Source: CAINVV01 sp036508555 (lineage in GTDB: Bacteria > Bacteroidota > Bacteroidia > Bacteroidales > Prolixibacteraceae). From it: 30,441 bases of DNA. The stretch lies in contig DATCHD010000006.1 of NCBI GenBank assembly GCA_036508555.1, positions 1 through 30,441 on the forward strand. Reading direction: 5' to 3'. Shown in pieces: positions 15,781 through 24,890 of this stretch. The translations under genes and the position numbers were made by a program. Every line of letters begins with the position of its first letter. Position 1 is the first letter of the stretch. The notes under the pieces were generated by a model. That model had not been told where the DNA came from and made no database searches. It was given only the letters and a program-made list of their open reading frames with translations.

Positions 15781-17184
15781 TTATTTATTTTTTACGATCT
15801 GTGCCATAAATTCACCTTCACAAACTACCGTATCACCAACAAAAGCGAGTCCGCGCATGTGCGCGATCCCTCTCCGGATGGGGCTTGTTAACTTAATCTT
15901 ATATACCAGCGTATCTCCAGGAACTACTTTTTTTCTGAACTTTATGTTATCCATAGTCATGAAGTAGGTGGAGTAATCGCCGTCGGCATGCATGGAGCTG
16001 ATGACAAAAACCCCGCCACACTGTGCCATCGACTCAATAATCATGACGCCAGGCATTACCGGCTCTGAAGGAAAGTGTCCTGTGAAAAAAGGTTCATTCG
16101 TTGTGACATTTTTCACTCCGACGATATAATCGGCTCCTTTCTCTATTATTTTATCCAGCAATAGGAAGGGATATCGGTGAGGTAGCATCTTTTTGATGGC
16201 ATTGATATCGTAAAGCGGTTCCTTCCCCGGATGGTATTCCGGTGGTGCAGATTCGGCCATACTCCGCTGGCATTCCTTCAGCAGGAGCTTTGTAAATTCG
16301 GTATTTGCAAGATGTCCCGGGCGTTTGGCAATAATTCTTCCCTTGATTCTCTTACCTAACAAAGCGATGTCGCCGATCAGATCAAGAAGTTTATGGCGGG
16401 CACATTCGTTGTCGTAACGAAGTTTTAGGTTATTAAGAATACCTATTTCATTAACCTGGATATGCTCATGATGAAAGAGATCGGCTATCCTGTTAAGTTC
16501 ATCCTGGTGCATGGCCTGGTCCATGATCACAATGGCGTTGTCGAGGTCACCGCCCTTGACCAGGTTGTTTTTCAGCAAAGCCTCCAGTTCCCTCACAAAA
16601 ACGAATGTTCTGGAAGGGGCAATCTCGGAAGCATATTCTGTGGTGTTATCAAAAGAGGCAAACTGGTTGCCGAGAACAGAGGAATTGTACGAAACCAGTA
16701 CGTCAATGGCAAAATTTTCATCCGGAAGGATGGTTAACTCTGAACCGGTGGAATGATTGCGGTAGGTGATCTTTTTCTTGACGACGAAATATTCCCTTTC
16801 TGCCTGCTGCTCTGCTAAGCCAGCCTCCTGGAGGGCCTCGACAAAAGGCAGTGAGCTGCCATCCATAATGGGTAATTCAGAACCATTGATCTCAATGAGA
16901 ATGTTGTCGATTTCTGAGGTTATCAGCGCTGACATACAGTGTTCAATGGTACTGATGGAGACCTCTCCGTCCTGTAAAACTGTTCCCCGGGCCGTTCCTC
17001 TCACTTTGGAGACATTGGCCTCAATGATAGGTTCCCCCGCTAAATCTATCCTTTTGAATCTGAATCCGAAATTTTCCGGTGCCGGCTGAAAAGTCAGCGA
17101 TACTTCAACTCCGTTATGGAGTCCTTTACCGGTTACGGTTACCGGATAGGCGATAGTATTCTGTTTAATAATCATCCCAGTCAT
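15781..17184 (-). CDS. lpxC/fabZ: Bifunctional LpxC deacetylase / FabZ dehydratase fusion
   Basis: A 467-residue fusion. The N-terminal part (about 1-310) is LpxC, the zinc UDP-3-O-acyl-GlcNAc deacetylase committing to lipid A: zinc ligands His82 (IEHC), His264 and Asp268 (ARHKLLD), catalytic Glu81 and His291. The C-terminal part (about 325-467) is FabZ, the 3-hydroxyacyl-ACP dehydratase: LPHRYPFLLLD and GHFPSEPVMPG, with catalytic His370 and Glu384. This fusion is the normal arrangement in Bacteroidota. It places the enzyme that consumes hydroxyacyl-ACP in elongation next to the one supporting lipid A. The first ATG (17184) is one base after the lpxD stop; the second ATG at 17175 is equally good. 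Confidence 0.96.
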   Translation of the reverse strand: MTGMIIKQNTIAYPVTVTGKGLHNGVEVSLTFQPAPENFGFRFKRIDLAGEPIIEANVSKVRGTARGTVLQDGEVSISTIEHCMSALITSEIDNILIEINGSELPIMDGSSLPFVEALQEAGLAEQQAEREYFVVKKKITYRNHSTGSELTILPDENFAIDVLVSYNSSVLGNQFASFDNTTEYASEIAPSRTFVFVRELEALLKNNLVKGGDLDNAIVIMDQAMHQDELNRIADLFHHEHIQVNEIGILNNLKLRYDNECARHKLLDLIGDIALLGKRIKGRIIAKRPGHLANTEFTKLLLKECQRSMAESAPPEYHPGKEPLYDINAIKKMLPHRYPFLLLDKIIEKGADYIVGVKNVTTNEPFFTGHFPSEPVMPGVMIIESMAQCGGVFVISSMHADGDYSTYFMTMDNIKFRKKVVPGDTLVYKIKLTSPIRRGIAHMRGLAFVGDTVVCEGEFMAQIVKNK

Positions 17185-17185
17185 A

Positions 17186-18223
17186 TTAAATATTTTCTTC
17201 CATTTTTTTCATCCACTTTTTCAGATCTGAGACATCACCCGAAAGTTGAGGCAATCTTCTGAAGATGGCCATCGATCGCATAAAATCCCTGTGGTCCTGA
17301 ACCGGGGAACCAATAATGGTGGAGTTATCGGCTACATTAGCTATAACACCCGCCTGTCCGCCGATTTTCACATGGTCTCCAATGGTAATATGCCCACTTA
17401 TTCCTACCTGCGCGGCCAGCATGCAATTTTTCCCAATTTTGGAAGACCCTGCCACACCCGTCATAGCGGCTATGACCGTATTCTCACCAATTTCGACATT
17501 GTGACCAATCTGAATAAGATTGTCCAATTTCACTCCTCTGTGAATAATTGTTGAGCCCATGGTAGCGCGATCGACAGATGAATTAGCCCCAATCTCCACC
17601 AGATCCTCAATGATTACATTTCCAACCTGGGCGATCTTGGTAAACGGTCCGTCATTATTAGGGGCAAAGCCAAAGCCATCTGCGCCGATAACCACGCCCG
17701 AATGCAAGATACAATCAGCTCCAATCTTGCAATCAGGATAAATTTTTACCCCCGAAAATAATATTGTATTGTCGCCCACGACAACATTGTCACCAATAAA
17801 TACATGGGGATAAATTTTTACATTATTTCCAATAGTAACATTATCAGAAATATACGCATAAGCGCCAAGGTAAATATCTTCACCGATTTTAGCGCTGCTG
17901 CTGACAAATGAAGGCTGCTCAATCCCTTTTTTACCCGGTTTAAGCTGCTGATAAAGTTTCAGTAATTCAGCAATGGCGGTATAAGGATCATCGACACGGA
18001 TCAGGGTACAGGTAATATCACCTTCGGTCCGAAATTCCTTTGAGACCAATACCGCTGAAGCCTCCGTTGTATATAGGTATTTAGTATAGGCAGGATTAGA
18101 AAGAAAAGAGAGTGTTCCCGGAACACCCTGATCAATTTTAGAGATGTTATGCAGCTTAATTTCACCGTCACCTTCGACGGTTCCATTGAATAACGATGCG
18201 ATGTCTTTGACCTTAAACTCCAT
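17186..18223 (-). CDS. lpxD: UDP-3-O-acylglucosamine N-acyltransferase
   Basis: A 345-residue protein with an N-terminal uridine-binding domain (about 1-100), a left-handed beta-helix of hexapeptide repeats (about 105-310), and a C-terminal helix pair. The catalytic His is His241 in LIQIGHNVEIG. It adds the second R-3-hydroxyacyl chain to UDP-3-O-acyl-GlcN, the third step of lipid A synthesis. The length is that of typical LpxD. It precedes lpxC/fabZ by one base and follows the HD gene after 47 bases. Confidence 0.95.
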   Translation of the reverse strand: MEFKVKDIASLFNGTVEGDGEIKLHNISKIDQGVPGTLSFLSNPAYTKYLYTTEASAVLVSKEFRTEGDITCTLIRVDDPYTAIAELLKLYQQLKPGKKGIEQPSFVSSSAKIGEDIYLGAYAYISDNVTIGNNVKIYPHVFIGDNVVVGDNTILFSGVKIYPDCKIGADCILHSGVVIGADGFGFAPNNDGPFTKIAQVGNVIIEDLVEIGANSSVDRATMGSTIIHRGVKLDNLIQIGHNVEIGENTVIAAMTGVAGSSKIGKNCMLAAQVGISGHITIGDHVKIGGQAGVIANVADNSTIIGSPVQDHRDFMRSMAIFRRLPQLSGDVSDLKKWMKKMEENI

Positions 18224-18270
18224 TCAATTACTTATAAAATTTGCTGCAAAAATAAACAATATTAGTTACC

Positions 18271-19530
18271 TCATGAGATTTTTGCCGGATAACAGACAAA
18301 ATGTTTGCGTACAGTCTTGGTTAATCCCTCCAGATTTATGTCGGAAGCATCCCGGATATCTTTTAATTTGCCATTCTTAAATAAAATCAGAATTGCCTCT
18401 TCGTCAGGCTGATAGGCCTTGTTGGTCATCTCCCCGACCGACACGAAATAGTCTGTTTCGCCTGTCGGGATGACCATGGCCGATTGTACCTTTTCAACAA
18501 GCTCAAGGAGCTGACTTTCACTGAACGGATGACTGGAGATTTTAATTTTCATCAGTCTGCGGTTAACAATCCTGTCGGAAAGATCGGACAGGATGGGATC
18601 CTTATGCGTGATCCATTCTTTGATAGAACTTGTGATATCAGAGTCATCGAGCATGGCAAAACGACCGAGGGCCATTTTTCTGCGCTGTCTGTCAGCGGAA
18701 TGAAAATCATCTGCAGTAAATTCATGATTCAGGAAACAAGCAAAGGCGCTGGAAGCCTTCACCACGTGCCCTGCCTGCACGAGATCCGAGGCTCGACGAA
18801 GCAGGTTGACCAGCATCCGCTCGGCAGATACAACGGTTTTGTGCAGGTAGACCTGCCAGTACATCATCCTTCTTGCAATCAGAAATTTTTCGACAGAATA
18901 GATCCCTTTCGCTTCAACAACCAGCTGATCATTCCTGACATCCAGCATTTTAATGATCCTATCGGAGGAAACTACTCCCTCAGACACGCCGCAATAAAAG
19001 CTGTCACGTTTCAGAAAATCGAGCCGGTCCATGTCGAGCTGACTGCTGACCAGCTGATGCAGAAAGTGCTTGGGACACTGGTCGAGGAAGATTTTAATCG
19101 CCAGGTCAAGTTTGCCGTTAAACTCTTCGTTCAGATCCTGCATGAACAGTAAAGACAGCTCTTCGTGGGATATTCCCTTGACAATGCTCTCTTCCAGGGC
19201 ATGGGAAAACGGGCCATGTCCAAGATCGTGAAGCAGAACAGCGATGGTAACCCCTTCGGCTTCCTCGTCGGTAATCTCCACACCCTTATCGCGCAATACA
19301 TCTAAGGCGGTGCTAACCAAATACATACTTCCGATGCTATGTTCGAAACGGGTATGATTGGCACCCGGGTAGACGAGTGAGGTGAATCCCAGTTGTCGGA
19401 TTCGTCTGAGCCGTTGAAAATAAGGATGTTCTATCAGATGGAAGATAATTCCCGGGGTCAGGTCGATGAAACCCCAGACTGGGTCGTTTATAATTTTGTG
19501 CTTTAGGGGCTTCTCTGTCGAACTATTCAT
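18271..19530 (-). CDS. HD-domain phosphohydrolase (SAMHD1/YdhJ-like)
   Basis: A 419-residue protein. The HD metal site is formed by His64 in TRFEHSIG, His101-Asp102 in LLHDLGHGPFSH, and Asp of SQLDMDRLDFLKRD (about 169-182). The N-terminal NDPVWGFIDL and YFQRLRRIRQLG are typical of dGTPase/SAMHD1-related proteins. It may hydrolyse nucleoside triphosphates, but the specificity is unknown. I chose the ATG at 19530; an upstream TTG at 19536 is less likely. It stands first in the lpx gene series, an arrangement I recall from other Bacteroidota, and diverges from rimP. Confidence 0.87.
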   Translation of the reverse strand: MNSSTEKPLKHKIINDPVWGFIDLTPGIIFHLIEHPYFQRLRRIRQLGFTSLVYPGANHTRFEHSIGSMYLVSTALDVLRDKGVEITDEEAEGVTIAVLLHDLGHGPFSHALEESIVKGISHEELSLLFMQDLNEEFNGKLDLAIKIFLDQCPKHFLHQLVSSQLDMDRLDFLKRDSFYCGVSEGVVSSDRIIKMLDVRNDQLVVEAKGIYSVEKFLIARRMMYWQVYLHKTVVSAERMLVNLLRRASDLVQAGHVVKASSAFACFLNHEFTADDFHSADRQRRKMALGRFAMLDDSDITSSIKEWITHKDPILSDLSDRIVNRRLMKIKISSHPFSESQLLELVEKVQSAMVIPTGETDYFVSVGEMTNKAYQPDEEAILILFKNGKLKDIRDASDINLEGLTKTVRKHFVCYPAKIS

Positions 19531-19565
19531 TATCAAACTGAATCATAATTATTTATAATCTTAGA

Positions 19566-19627
19566 GCTCCAACGGATTTGCAATCCGTTGGCAAAAGATT
19601 ACCAGCGGATTGCAAATCCGCTGGAGC
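19566..19627. repeat. REP-like element made of two paired palindromes
   Basis: Two 23-base palindromes, 19569-19591 (10-base arms, TGC centre) and 19602-19624 (10-base arms, GCA centre), are separated by 10 bases. The cores read GGATTTGCAATCC and its complement form. Extending to GCTCC at 19566 and GGAGC at 19627 makes the pair a near-perfect inverted repeat of 26-base arms with two differences. Those differences are compensated within each palindrome (A-T in one, G-C in the other). The element lies between the divergent HD gene and rimP. Confidence 0.75.
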
Positions 19628-19681
19628 GTGCTTTTTTCACTTTTCACTGGCTTCAGCTCTCCTCAAAATTAGAAATAAAAA

Positions 19682-19713
19682 TTTGTTTAATTCAAACATT
19701 AATAGTAATTTCG
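19682..19713 (+). promoter_or_regulatory. Promoter of the rimP-nusA-infB operon
   Basis: TTTG at 19682-19685, a 20-base spacer and TAATTTCG at 19706-19713 fit the Bacteroidota consensus with one mismatch in the -7 box. The predicted transcript would have a leader of about 53 bases before the rimP ATG. Confidence 0.6.
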
Positions 19714-19735
19714 CAGCGGAGATTAATCGCAGGAT

Positions 19736-19756
19736 TAGGGGACGTATTGTCCCCTA
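19736..19756 (+). promoter_or_regulatory. Leader hairpin upstream of rimP (possible attenuator)
   Basis: TAGGGGAC pairs perfectly with GTCCCCTA around the loop gtatt and is followed by TTTTATT. It lies inside the predicted leader, 17 bases before the rimP start codon. It could act as an attenuator, a NusA-responsive element or an RNA-stability structure. It is too close to the promoter to end an upstream gene on this strand. Confidence 0.6.
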
Positions 19757-19773
19757 TTTTATTAAAATTGAAA

Positions 19774-20232
19774 ATGATATCGAAAGGAGATATTTACAGA
19801 CTTGCAGAGGAAAAGTTGTCGGACACGATGTTTATCGTCGAAATTACCGTCAGCCCTGCCAATGCTATTTCTGTTATAATTGACAGCGATGAAGGTATCA
19901 GCATTGAAAAATGCATGGAGATGAGTCGCCATATTGAACATCAATTTGACCGCGAGGTAGAAGATTTCTCACTCGAAGTATCCTCTCCCGGACTGACACA
20001 GCCATTTAAGGTACTACGCCAGTACCGGAAGAATCTTGGTAAAGAGGTAGAGATTGTTACCGCCAACGGAGATAAGATCATTGGAATCCTGATCTCTGCT
20101 GATGAGAAGAGTTTTGTCGTTGAGACGACTAACAATATAAAAGTTGAAGGGAAGAAAACAATCGAGACGAAGCGTATTGAATTTTTCCTGGCTGACATTA
20201 AAACAGTTAAACCCGTAATTACTTTCAAATAA
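19774..20232 (+). CDS. rimP: Ribosome maturation factor RimP
   Basis: A 152-residue protein with the RimP N-terminal alpha/beta domain (about 1-75; SVIIDSDEGISIEKCMEMSR, then FSLEVSSPGLTQPF) and a C-terminal SH3-like domain (about 80-150). It assists maturation of the 30S ribosomal subunit. The ATG at 19774 gives MISKGDIYRL, matching the family start. The open frame extends upstream to 19588, but only across the repeat, promoter and leader hairpin. It is the first gene of rimP-nusA-infB, with nusA 12 bases downstream. Confidence 0.95.
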   Translation: MISKGDIYRLAEEKLSDTMFIVEITVSPANAISVIIDSDEGISIEKCMEMSRHIEHQFDREVEDFSLEVSSPGLTQPFKVLRQYRKNLGKEVEIVTANGDKIIGILISADEKSFVVETTNNIKVEGKKTIETKRIEFFLADIKTVKPVITFK

Positions 20233-20244
20233 AATTTTGAAGAT

Positions 20245-21486
20245 ATGGACAGCCTCAATCTGATTGACACGTTTTCGGAATTCAAAGATCTGAAAAACAT
20301 CGATCGTGCAACAATGATGAGCGTATTGGAAGATGCGTTCAGAAGTGTGATCCAAAAACAGTTTGGCTCGGACGAGAATTTTGACGTCATTATCAATCCT
20401 GATAAGGGAGACTTCGAGATTTACAGGAACCGCCTTATTGTCGAAGACCATGAATTTACTGATGTAAATACACAGATTTCCATTACTGCCGCCAATGCCA
20501 ACAACGGTGATTATGAACTTGGTGAGGAGGTTACGGATACGATCAGGTTCAGCGATTTCGGAAGAAGGGCCATTCTTAATTTAAGGCAAAATCTTGCCTC
20601 CAGAATTATGGAGCTTGAGAAAGATAATATTTATCAAAAATACAAAGGCCGGATTGGCGAGATTGTCACTGGCGAGGTTTATCAGATCTGGAAAAAGGAG
20701 CTTTTGTTGCTGGACGATGAAGGCAACGAGCTGATTCTCCCCAAGAGCGAGCAGATTCCATCAGATTTTTTCAGAAAAAGCGACAGTGTTCGGGCGGTTG
20801 TGATCAAGGTAGAAATGAGGAACAACAGTCCATATATTATCTTGTCACGTACTTCTCCTGTTTTCCTTGAGAGGCTCTTTGAACTGGAAGTCCCTGAGAT
20901 TTCAGACGGATTAATCACCATTAAGAAGATTGTCAGGATTCCCGGCGAGCGCGCCAAAGTTGCCGTTGAATCCTACGATGACAGAATTGACCCGGTCGGA
21001 GCATGTGTCGGAATGAAAGGTTCCAGGATACATGGCATCGTCAGGGAGTTACGCAACGAGAACATAGACGTCATCAATTTCACGAACAACAATCAACTTT
21101 ACATACAAAGAGCTTTAAACCCTGCAAAAATCTCCTCCATAAAGATTTATGGCAACGAGAACAAGGTGGAGGTTTTCCTTAAACCGGAGGAAGTTTCGCT
21201 AGCCATCGGAAAGGGCGGTTTGAATATTAAACTTGCCAGTCAGCTGACAGGTTATGACATTGATGTCTATCGTGACCGTGAAGTCGCTGATGAAGAGGAT
21301 GTTTCACTGGAAGAATTTGCAGACGAAATTGATGATTGGGTTCTCGACGGACTCAAGGGCATTGGTTGTGATACTGCCAGAAATGTGCTGAACCTCTCAA
21401 GGGAGGAGCTAATAAAACGTACCGATTTCGAAGAAGAAACCATCGACGAAGTGTTACGCATACTAAAATCCGAATTTGAACAGTAA
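20245..21486 (+). CDS. nusA: Transcription termination/antitermination factor NusA
   Basis: A 413-residue NusA with an N-terminal RNA polymerase-binding domain (about 1-130), S1 domain (about 135-200), and two KH domains, including VGACVGMKGSRIHGIVREL (about 252-270) and EVSLAIGKGGLNIKLASQLTG. A short C-terminal helix-hairpin region (LDGLKGIGCDTARNVLNLS) replaces the two acidic repeats of E. coli, which explains the shorter length and is usual for Bacteroidota. It binds RNA polymerase and controls pausing, termination and antitermination. It lies between rimP and infB as in most bacteria. Confidence 0.97.
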   Translation: MDSLNLIDTFSEFKDLKNIDRATMMSVLEDAFRSVIQKQFGSDENFDVIINPDKGDFEIYRNRLIVEDHEFTDVNTQISITAANANNGDYELGEEVTDTIRFSDFGRRAILNLRQNLASRIMELEKDNIYQKYKGRIGEIVTGEVYQIWKKELLLLDDEGNELILPKSEQIPSDFFRKSDSVRAVVIKVEMRNNSPYIILSRTSPVFLERLFELEVPEISDGLITIKKIVRIPGERAKVAVESYDDRIDPVGACVGMKGSRIHGIVRELRNENIDVINFTNNNQLYIQRALNPAKISSIKIYGNENKVEVFLKPEEVSLAIGKGGLNIKLASQLTGYDIDVYRDREVADEEDVSLEEFADEIDDWVLDGLKGIGCDTARNVLNLSREELIKRTDFEEETIDEVLRILKSEFEQ

Positions 21487-21543
21487 CTGTCAGACGTTCA
21501 ATCAACCGGAAGAGATAAAGCAAATTAAACTGTTTGGCAAACT

Positions 21544-24500
21544 ATGGATACAGGGAAACAAGTATCAAGGTTAAGTAAAATAGCACGTGATCTAAACGTG
21601 GGGATCTCTACCATCGTAGAGTTTCTGAATAAGCAGGGCATTAAAATGACTCCTGATCCCAACGCCAAGATCGATGCCGAGGCTCAGATGCTGCTCGAAA
21701 AACAGTTTCGAAAGGATCACGATGCCAAAGTCGAAGCGGATATGCATCGCCCAGGCCGATTAAAAAGAGATACCATCACCATTGAAGATGTTCATCCTCT
21801 CGAACACAAAGTGATCACCGAGGATTTTGAGGATGATTCCTTCAGTATTACGGACAACAGCCTTCACTACAAGGATATCAAACATCACGAACCGCAGGCA
21901 AAAACTGTAAAACCGGAGATTACGCATACGCCTCAACCTGAGAAACCGGCCTTTAAAGTGGTTAGTACCGTCGATCTTGATAATCTTACCTCCAAGCCCA
22001 ATACTGTTGAACCTACAGCTTCTGCGGAGGCAGAAACGGTTGAAGAACCTGTTGAAGAGAAAATTACAGAGAAGGCTCCTGAGCCAAAAGCAGTTGAAAC
22101 AAAAGCAGAGGCAACTGCTCCAGCAGAGAAGAGTGATGCAAAGGCACCTATTATTGAAGAAGGTACACCGGAGCTGATTTCAAATGTGCCTCAACTGGAA
22201 TCCAGCCTGAATATCATAGGTAAGATCGATCTCGAAACAGCAAAAACTCCGGAAAAAAGCAAAAAAGAGGCAACCCTTACCAAGAAGAAGCATGCCGCGC
22301 CCAAGACGGCTGAAGGGAAACCTGTTAAGCCGGTGCGTGAAGGTAAACACCATATTGATCCGCTGGAAGAGATCTTCCCGGACCTTGCAGAAGTTCCCGA
22401 AGAAATATTCAAACATGCCAGAGAAATTCTTTCTGGTCCTAAGGTAGTAGGTAAAATTGATCTGCCTGGCGAGGCGCTTAAAAAGGGAATAATTCGGGAT
22501 GAAGACCGTATATTGCGCAAGAAAAAGCGTAAACGCGTCAGCAAGGATGCCAAGGAACGCGTTCCCCTTAACCTTGAGAAACGCATCGAAGATCCCAAGG
22601 AAAAGAAGGAAAAGGAAAAAGAAAAGAGTATAATCAAGAAGAAAAGCTCCCTGGTTGTAAAGAAAAAATTACCGCTTAAGAAAGAGGTCAACGATGAAGA
22701 TGTTCAGAAGCAGGTTAAAGAGACACTCGCACGTCTGACTACCAAAAGCCAGAAAACACGCGGTTCCAAGCACCGGCGCGACAAGCGTCTTGCTTACACG
22801 GAAAAGATGGCTGAAGAGGGTGCACAAGCCGATATCGACAGAAATATCATCAAAATTACCGAGTTTGTTTCTGTAAGTGAATTGGCAAGCATGATGGACG
22901 TTAACCCGACGCAGGTTATCGCAACCTGTATGTCACTGGGACTTTTCGTTTCTATCAACCAGCGTCTGGATGCAGAGACCATGTCGGTCGTTGCCGATGA
23001 GTTTGGTTACAAGGTTGAATTTATTTCAGTAGAAGTACAGGAAGCCATTTTGGAAGAGAAGGATTCTGCTGAGGATCTGATATCCCGTCCGCCGATTGTC
23101 ACCGTCATGGGACACGTCGACCACGGTAAGACTTCTTTACTCGACTACATCCGGAAAGCCAATGTTATTGCGGGTGAAGCCGGAGGAATCACACAGCATA
23201 TCGGCGCTTACAATGTATCGCTGGAAGACGGAAGGAAAATTACCTTCCTCGACACTCCCGGTCACGAAGCATTTACTGCCATGCGTGCACGCGGCGCCCA
23301 GGTAACGGATATCGCCATCATCATCGTTGCGGCCGACGACGACGTTATGCCTCAAACTGTTGAAGCTATTAACCACGCTTCGGCCGCCGGCGTTCCTATC
23401 GTCTTCGCTATCAATAAAATAGATAAACCCACTGCCGACCCTGAAAAAATAAAGCACCAGCTTGCCAACATGAATTACATGGTTGAAAGCTGGGGTGGTA
23501 AATATCAGTCACACGACATCTCCGCCAAATCCGGTTTGGGTGTTCATGAACTGCTTGAGAAAGTGCTTCTGGAGGCCGAGATGCTCGACCTGAAGGCCAA
23601 TCCGAACAAGCGAGCGAGTGGCTCGGTCATCGAATCAACTCTCGATAAGGGACGCGGTTACGTTGCAACCATTCTGGTGCACTCAGGTACCCTGAAAGTT
23701 GGAGATGTCTTGCTGGCCGGACCTCATTTTGGTCACGTGAAGGCGATGTTCAACGAAAGGAATCAGCGTGTCGACAGTGTGGGCCCGGCTGAACCTGTAT
23801 TGATTCTCGGTCTGAACGGAGCTCCCCAGGCGGGCGATAAATTCAATGTCATGGAGAGCGAGCGGGAAGCCCGCCAGATTGCCAACAAACGTGAGCAACT
23901 ACAGCGTGAGCAGGGTCTCCGGACACAGAAACATATTACCCTCGACGAAATCGGCCGAAGGATTGCCATTGGCAACTTCCAGGAGCTGAACATCATTGTC
24001 AAGGGAGACGTGGATGGATCTATCGAAGCACTCTCCGATTCACTGATCAAACTCTCGACTACCGAGATCCAGGTCAACGTGATTCACAAGGCCGTCGGAC
24101 AGATCACCGAATCGGATATCATGCTGGCCTCCGCATCCAATGCCATTATCGTCGGATTCCAGGTACGTCCTTCTATGAGCGCCCGGAAACTGGCCGAAAA
24201 GGAGGAGATCGACATCCGTCTGTATTCCATCATTTACGATGCGATCAACGAGATCAAATCGGCGATGGAAGGGATGCTTGCCCCGGAGATCAAAGAAGAG
24301 ATCAAGGGTACTGCCGAAATTCTTACGGTATTCAAAATCACCAAGGTGGGAACCATTGCCGGATGTATCGTCCGCGATGGCAAAATCGTGCGGAATTCCA
24401 AGGTGCGCCTGATCCGCGATGGTATTGTCGTCTTCACCGGCGAACTCGAATCGCTGAAACGGTTCAAGGATGACGTCAAAGAGGTGGCTAAGGGTTATGA

Positions 24501-24591
24501 ATGCGGTCTAAACATTGCAAATTACAATGACCTCAATGAAGGAGACTTTATCGAGGCATTCGAGCAGGTAGAAGTCGCGAAAACACTTTAA
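21544..24591 (+). CDS. infB: Translation initiation factor IF-2
   Basis: A 1015-residue IF-2. A first IF2_N-type helical motif (RLSKIARDLNVGISTIVEFL, about 9-28) is followed by a long charged linker rich in Lys, Glu, Pro and Ala (about 60-430). A second IF2_N domain is near 440-495 (FVSVSELASMMDVNPTQVI). The GTPase domain carries G1 GHVDHGKT (523-530), G3 DTPGH (570-574) and G4 NKID (624-627). Domains II-IV and the fMet-tRNA-binding C-terminus follow. It delivers initiator tRNA to the 30S subunit. It lies 57 bases after nusA and ends the operon; no clear intrinsic terminator was seen. Confidence 0.98.
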   Translation: MDTGKQVSRLSKIARDLNVGISTIVEFLNKQGIKMTPDPNAKIDAEAQMLLEKQFRKDHDAKVEADMHRPGRLKRDTITIEDVHPLEHKVITEDFEDDSFSITDNSLHYKDIKHHEPQAKTVKPEITHTPQPEKPAFKVVSTVDLDNLTSKPNTVEPTASAEAETVEEPVEEKITEKAPEPKAVETKAEATAPAEKSDAKAPIIEEGTPELISNVPQLESSLNIIGKIDLETAKTPEKSKKEATLTKKKHAAPKTAEGKPVKPVREGKHHIDPLEEIFPDLAEVPEEIFKHAREILSGPKVVGKIDLPGEALKKGIIRDEDRILRKKKRKRVSKDAKERVPLNLEKRIEDPKEKKEKEKEKSIIKKKSSLVVKKKLPLKKEVNDEDVQKQVKETLARLTTKSQKTRGSKHRRDKRLAYTEKMAEEGAQADIDRNIIKITEFVSVSELASMMDVNPTQVIATCMSLGLFVSINQRLDAETMSVVADEFGYKVEFISVEVQEAILEEKDSAEDLISRPPIVTVMGHVDHGKTSLLDYIRKANVIAGEAGGITQHIGAYNVSLEDGRKITFLDTPGHEAFTAMRARGAQVTDIAIIIVAADDDVMPQTVEAINHASAAGVPIVFAINKIDKPTADPEKIKHQLANMNYMVESWGGKYQSHDISAKSGLGVHELLEKVLLEAEMLDLKANPNKRASGSVIESTLDKGRGYVATILVHSGTLKVGDVLLAGPHFGHVKAMFNERNQRVDSVGPAEPVLILGLNGAPQAGDKFNVMESEREARQIANKREQLQREQGLRTQKHITLDEIGRRIAIGNFQELNIIVKGDVDGSIEALSDSLIKLSTTEIQVNVIHKAVGQITESDIMLASASNAIIVGFQVRPSMSARKLAEKEEIDIRLYSIIYDAINEIKSAMEGMLAPEIKEEIKGTAEILTVFKITKVGTIAGCIVRDGKIVRNSKVRLIRDGIVVFTGELESLKRFKDDVKEVAKGYECGLNIANYNDLNEGDFIEAFEQVEVAKTL

Positions 24592-24890
24592 TAATAAAGA
24601 AAGTTCCCAAAGTTTTACCTGCATTGAACTGATGTTTTGGCATCTTTGTTTATAGATAGAGTCACCCTTTAATCCATCACTTTTTGTTGAATTCCGCAAG
24701 AAACCTGAATATTTGCTGGATGAAAAAAACACGAATTTACCTTCCGCTTAAAGCCGGTAGATAGTGTTGAGAACTTAACCAAACAATAATAATTACAATT
24801 TTCTTCGCTGTTTTTAGTATTATTGCTCATATTGTTGATATATTTTGCTGGGGGAAACCTTCAGATAATATATAAAACTAACTAAGACAA
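24592..24890. other. Intergenic region between infB and the sigma factor gene
   Basis: This AT-rich stretch of 299 bases separates the translation operon from the FecI locus. I see no convincing gene, hairpin terminator or repeat. A weak -7-like TATTATTG occurs in the distal part, without a good -33 element. Confidence 0.5.

Noticed and set aside
15781..17184. Misassembly joining lpxC and fabZ
   Set aside because: The fusion is the known standard arrangement in Bacteroidota and both domains are complete.
18484..19152. Open frame of 222 codons on the plus strand
   Set aside because: It lies opposite the HD-domain gene and has no recognisable motif; it is a shadow of that gene's codon use.
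19736..19756. Terminator of an upstream plus-strand gene
   Set aside because: No plus-strand gene lies upstream; the hairpin is downstream of the predicted rimP promoter.
19588..19773. N-terminal extension of RimP from an upstream start
   Set aside because: The extension would translate part of the palindromic repeat, the promoter and the leader hairpin; RimP proteins begin at the ATG at 19774.
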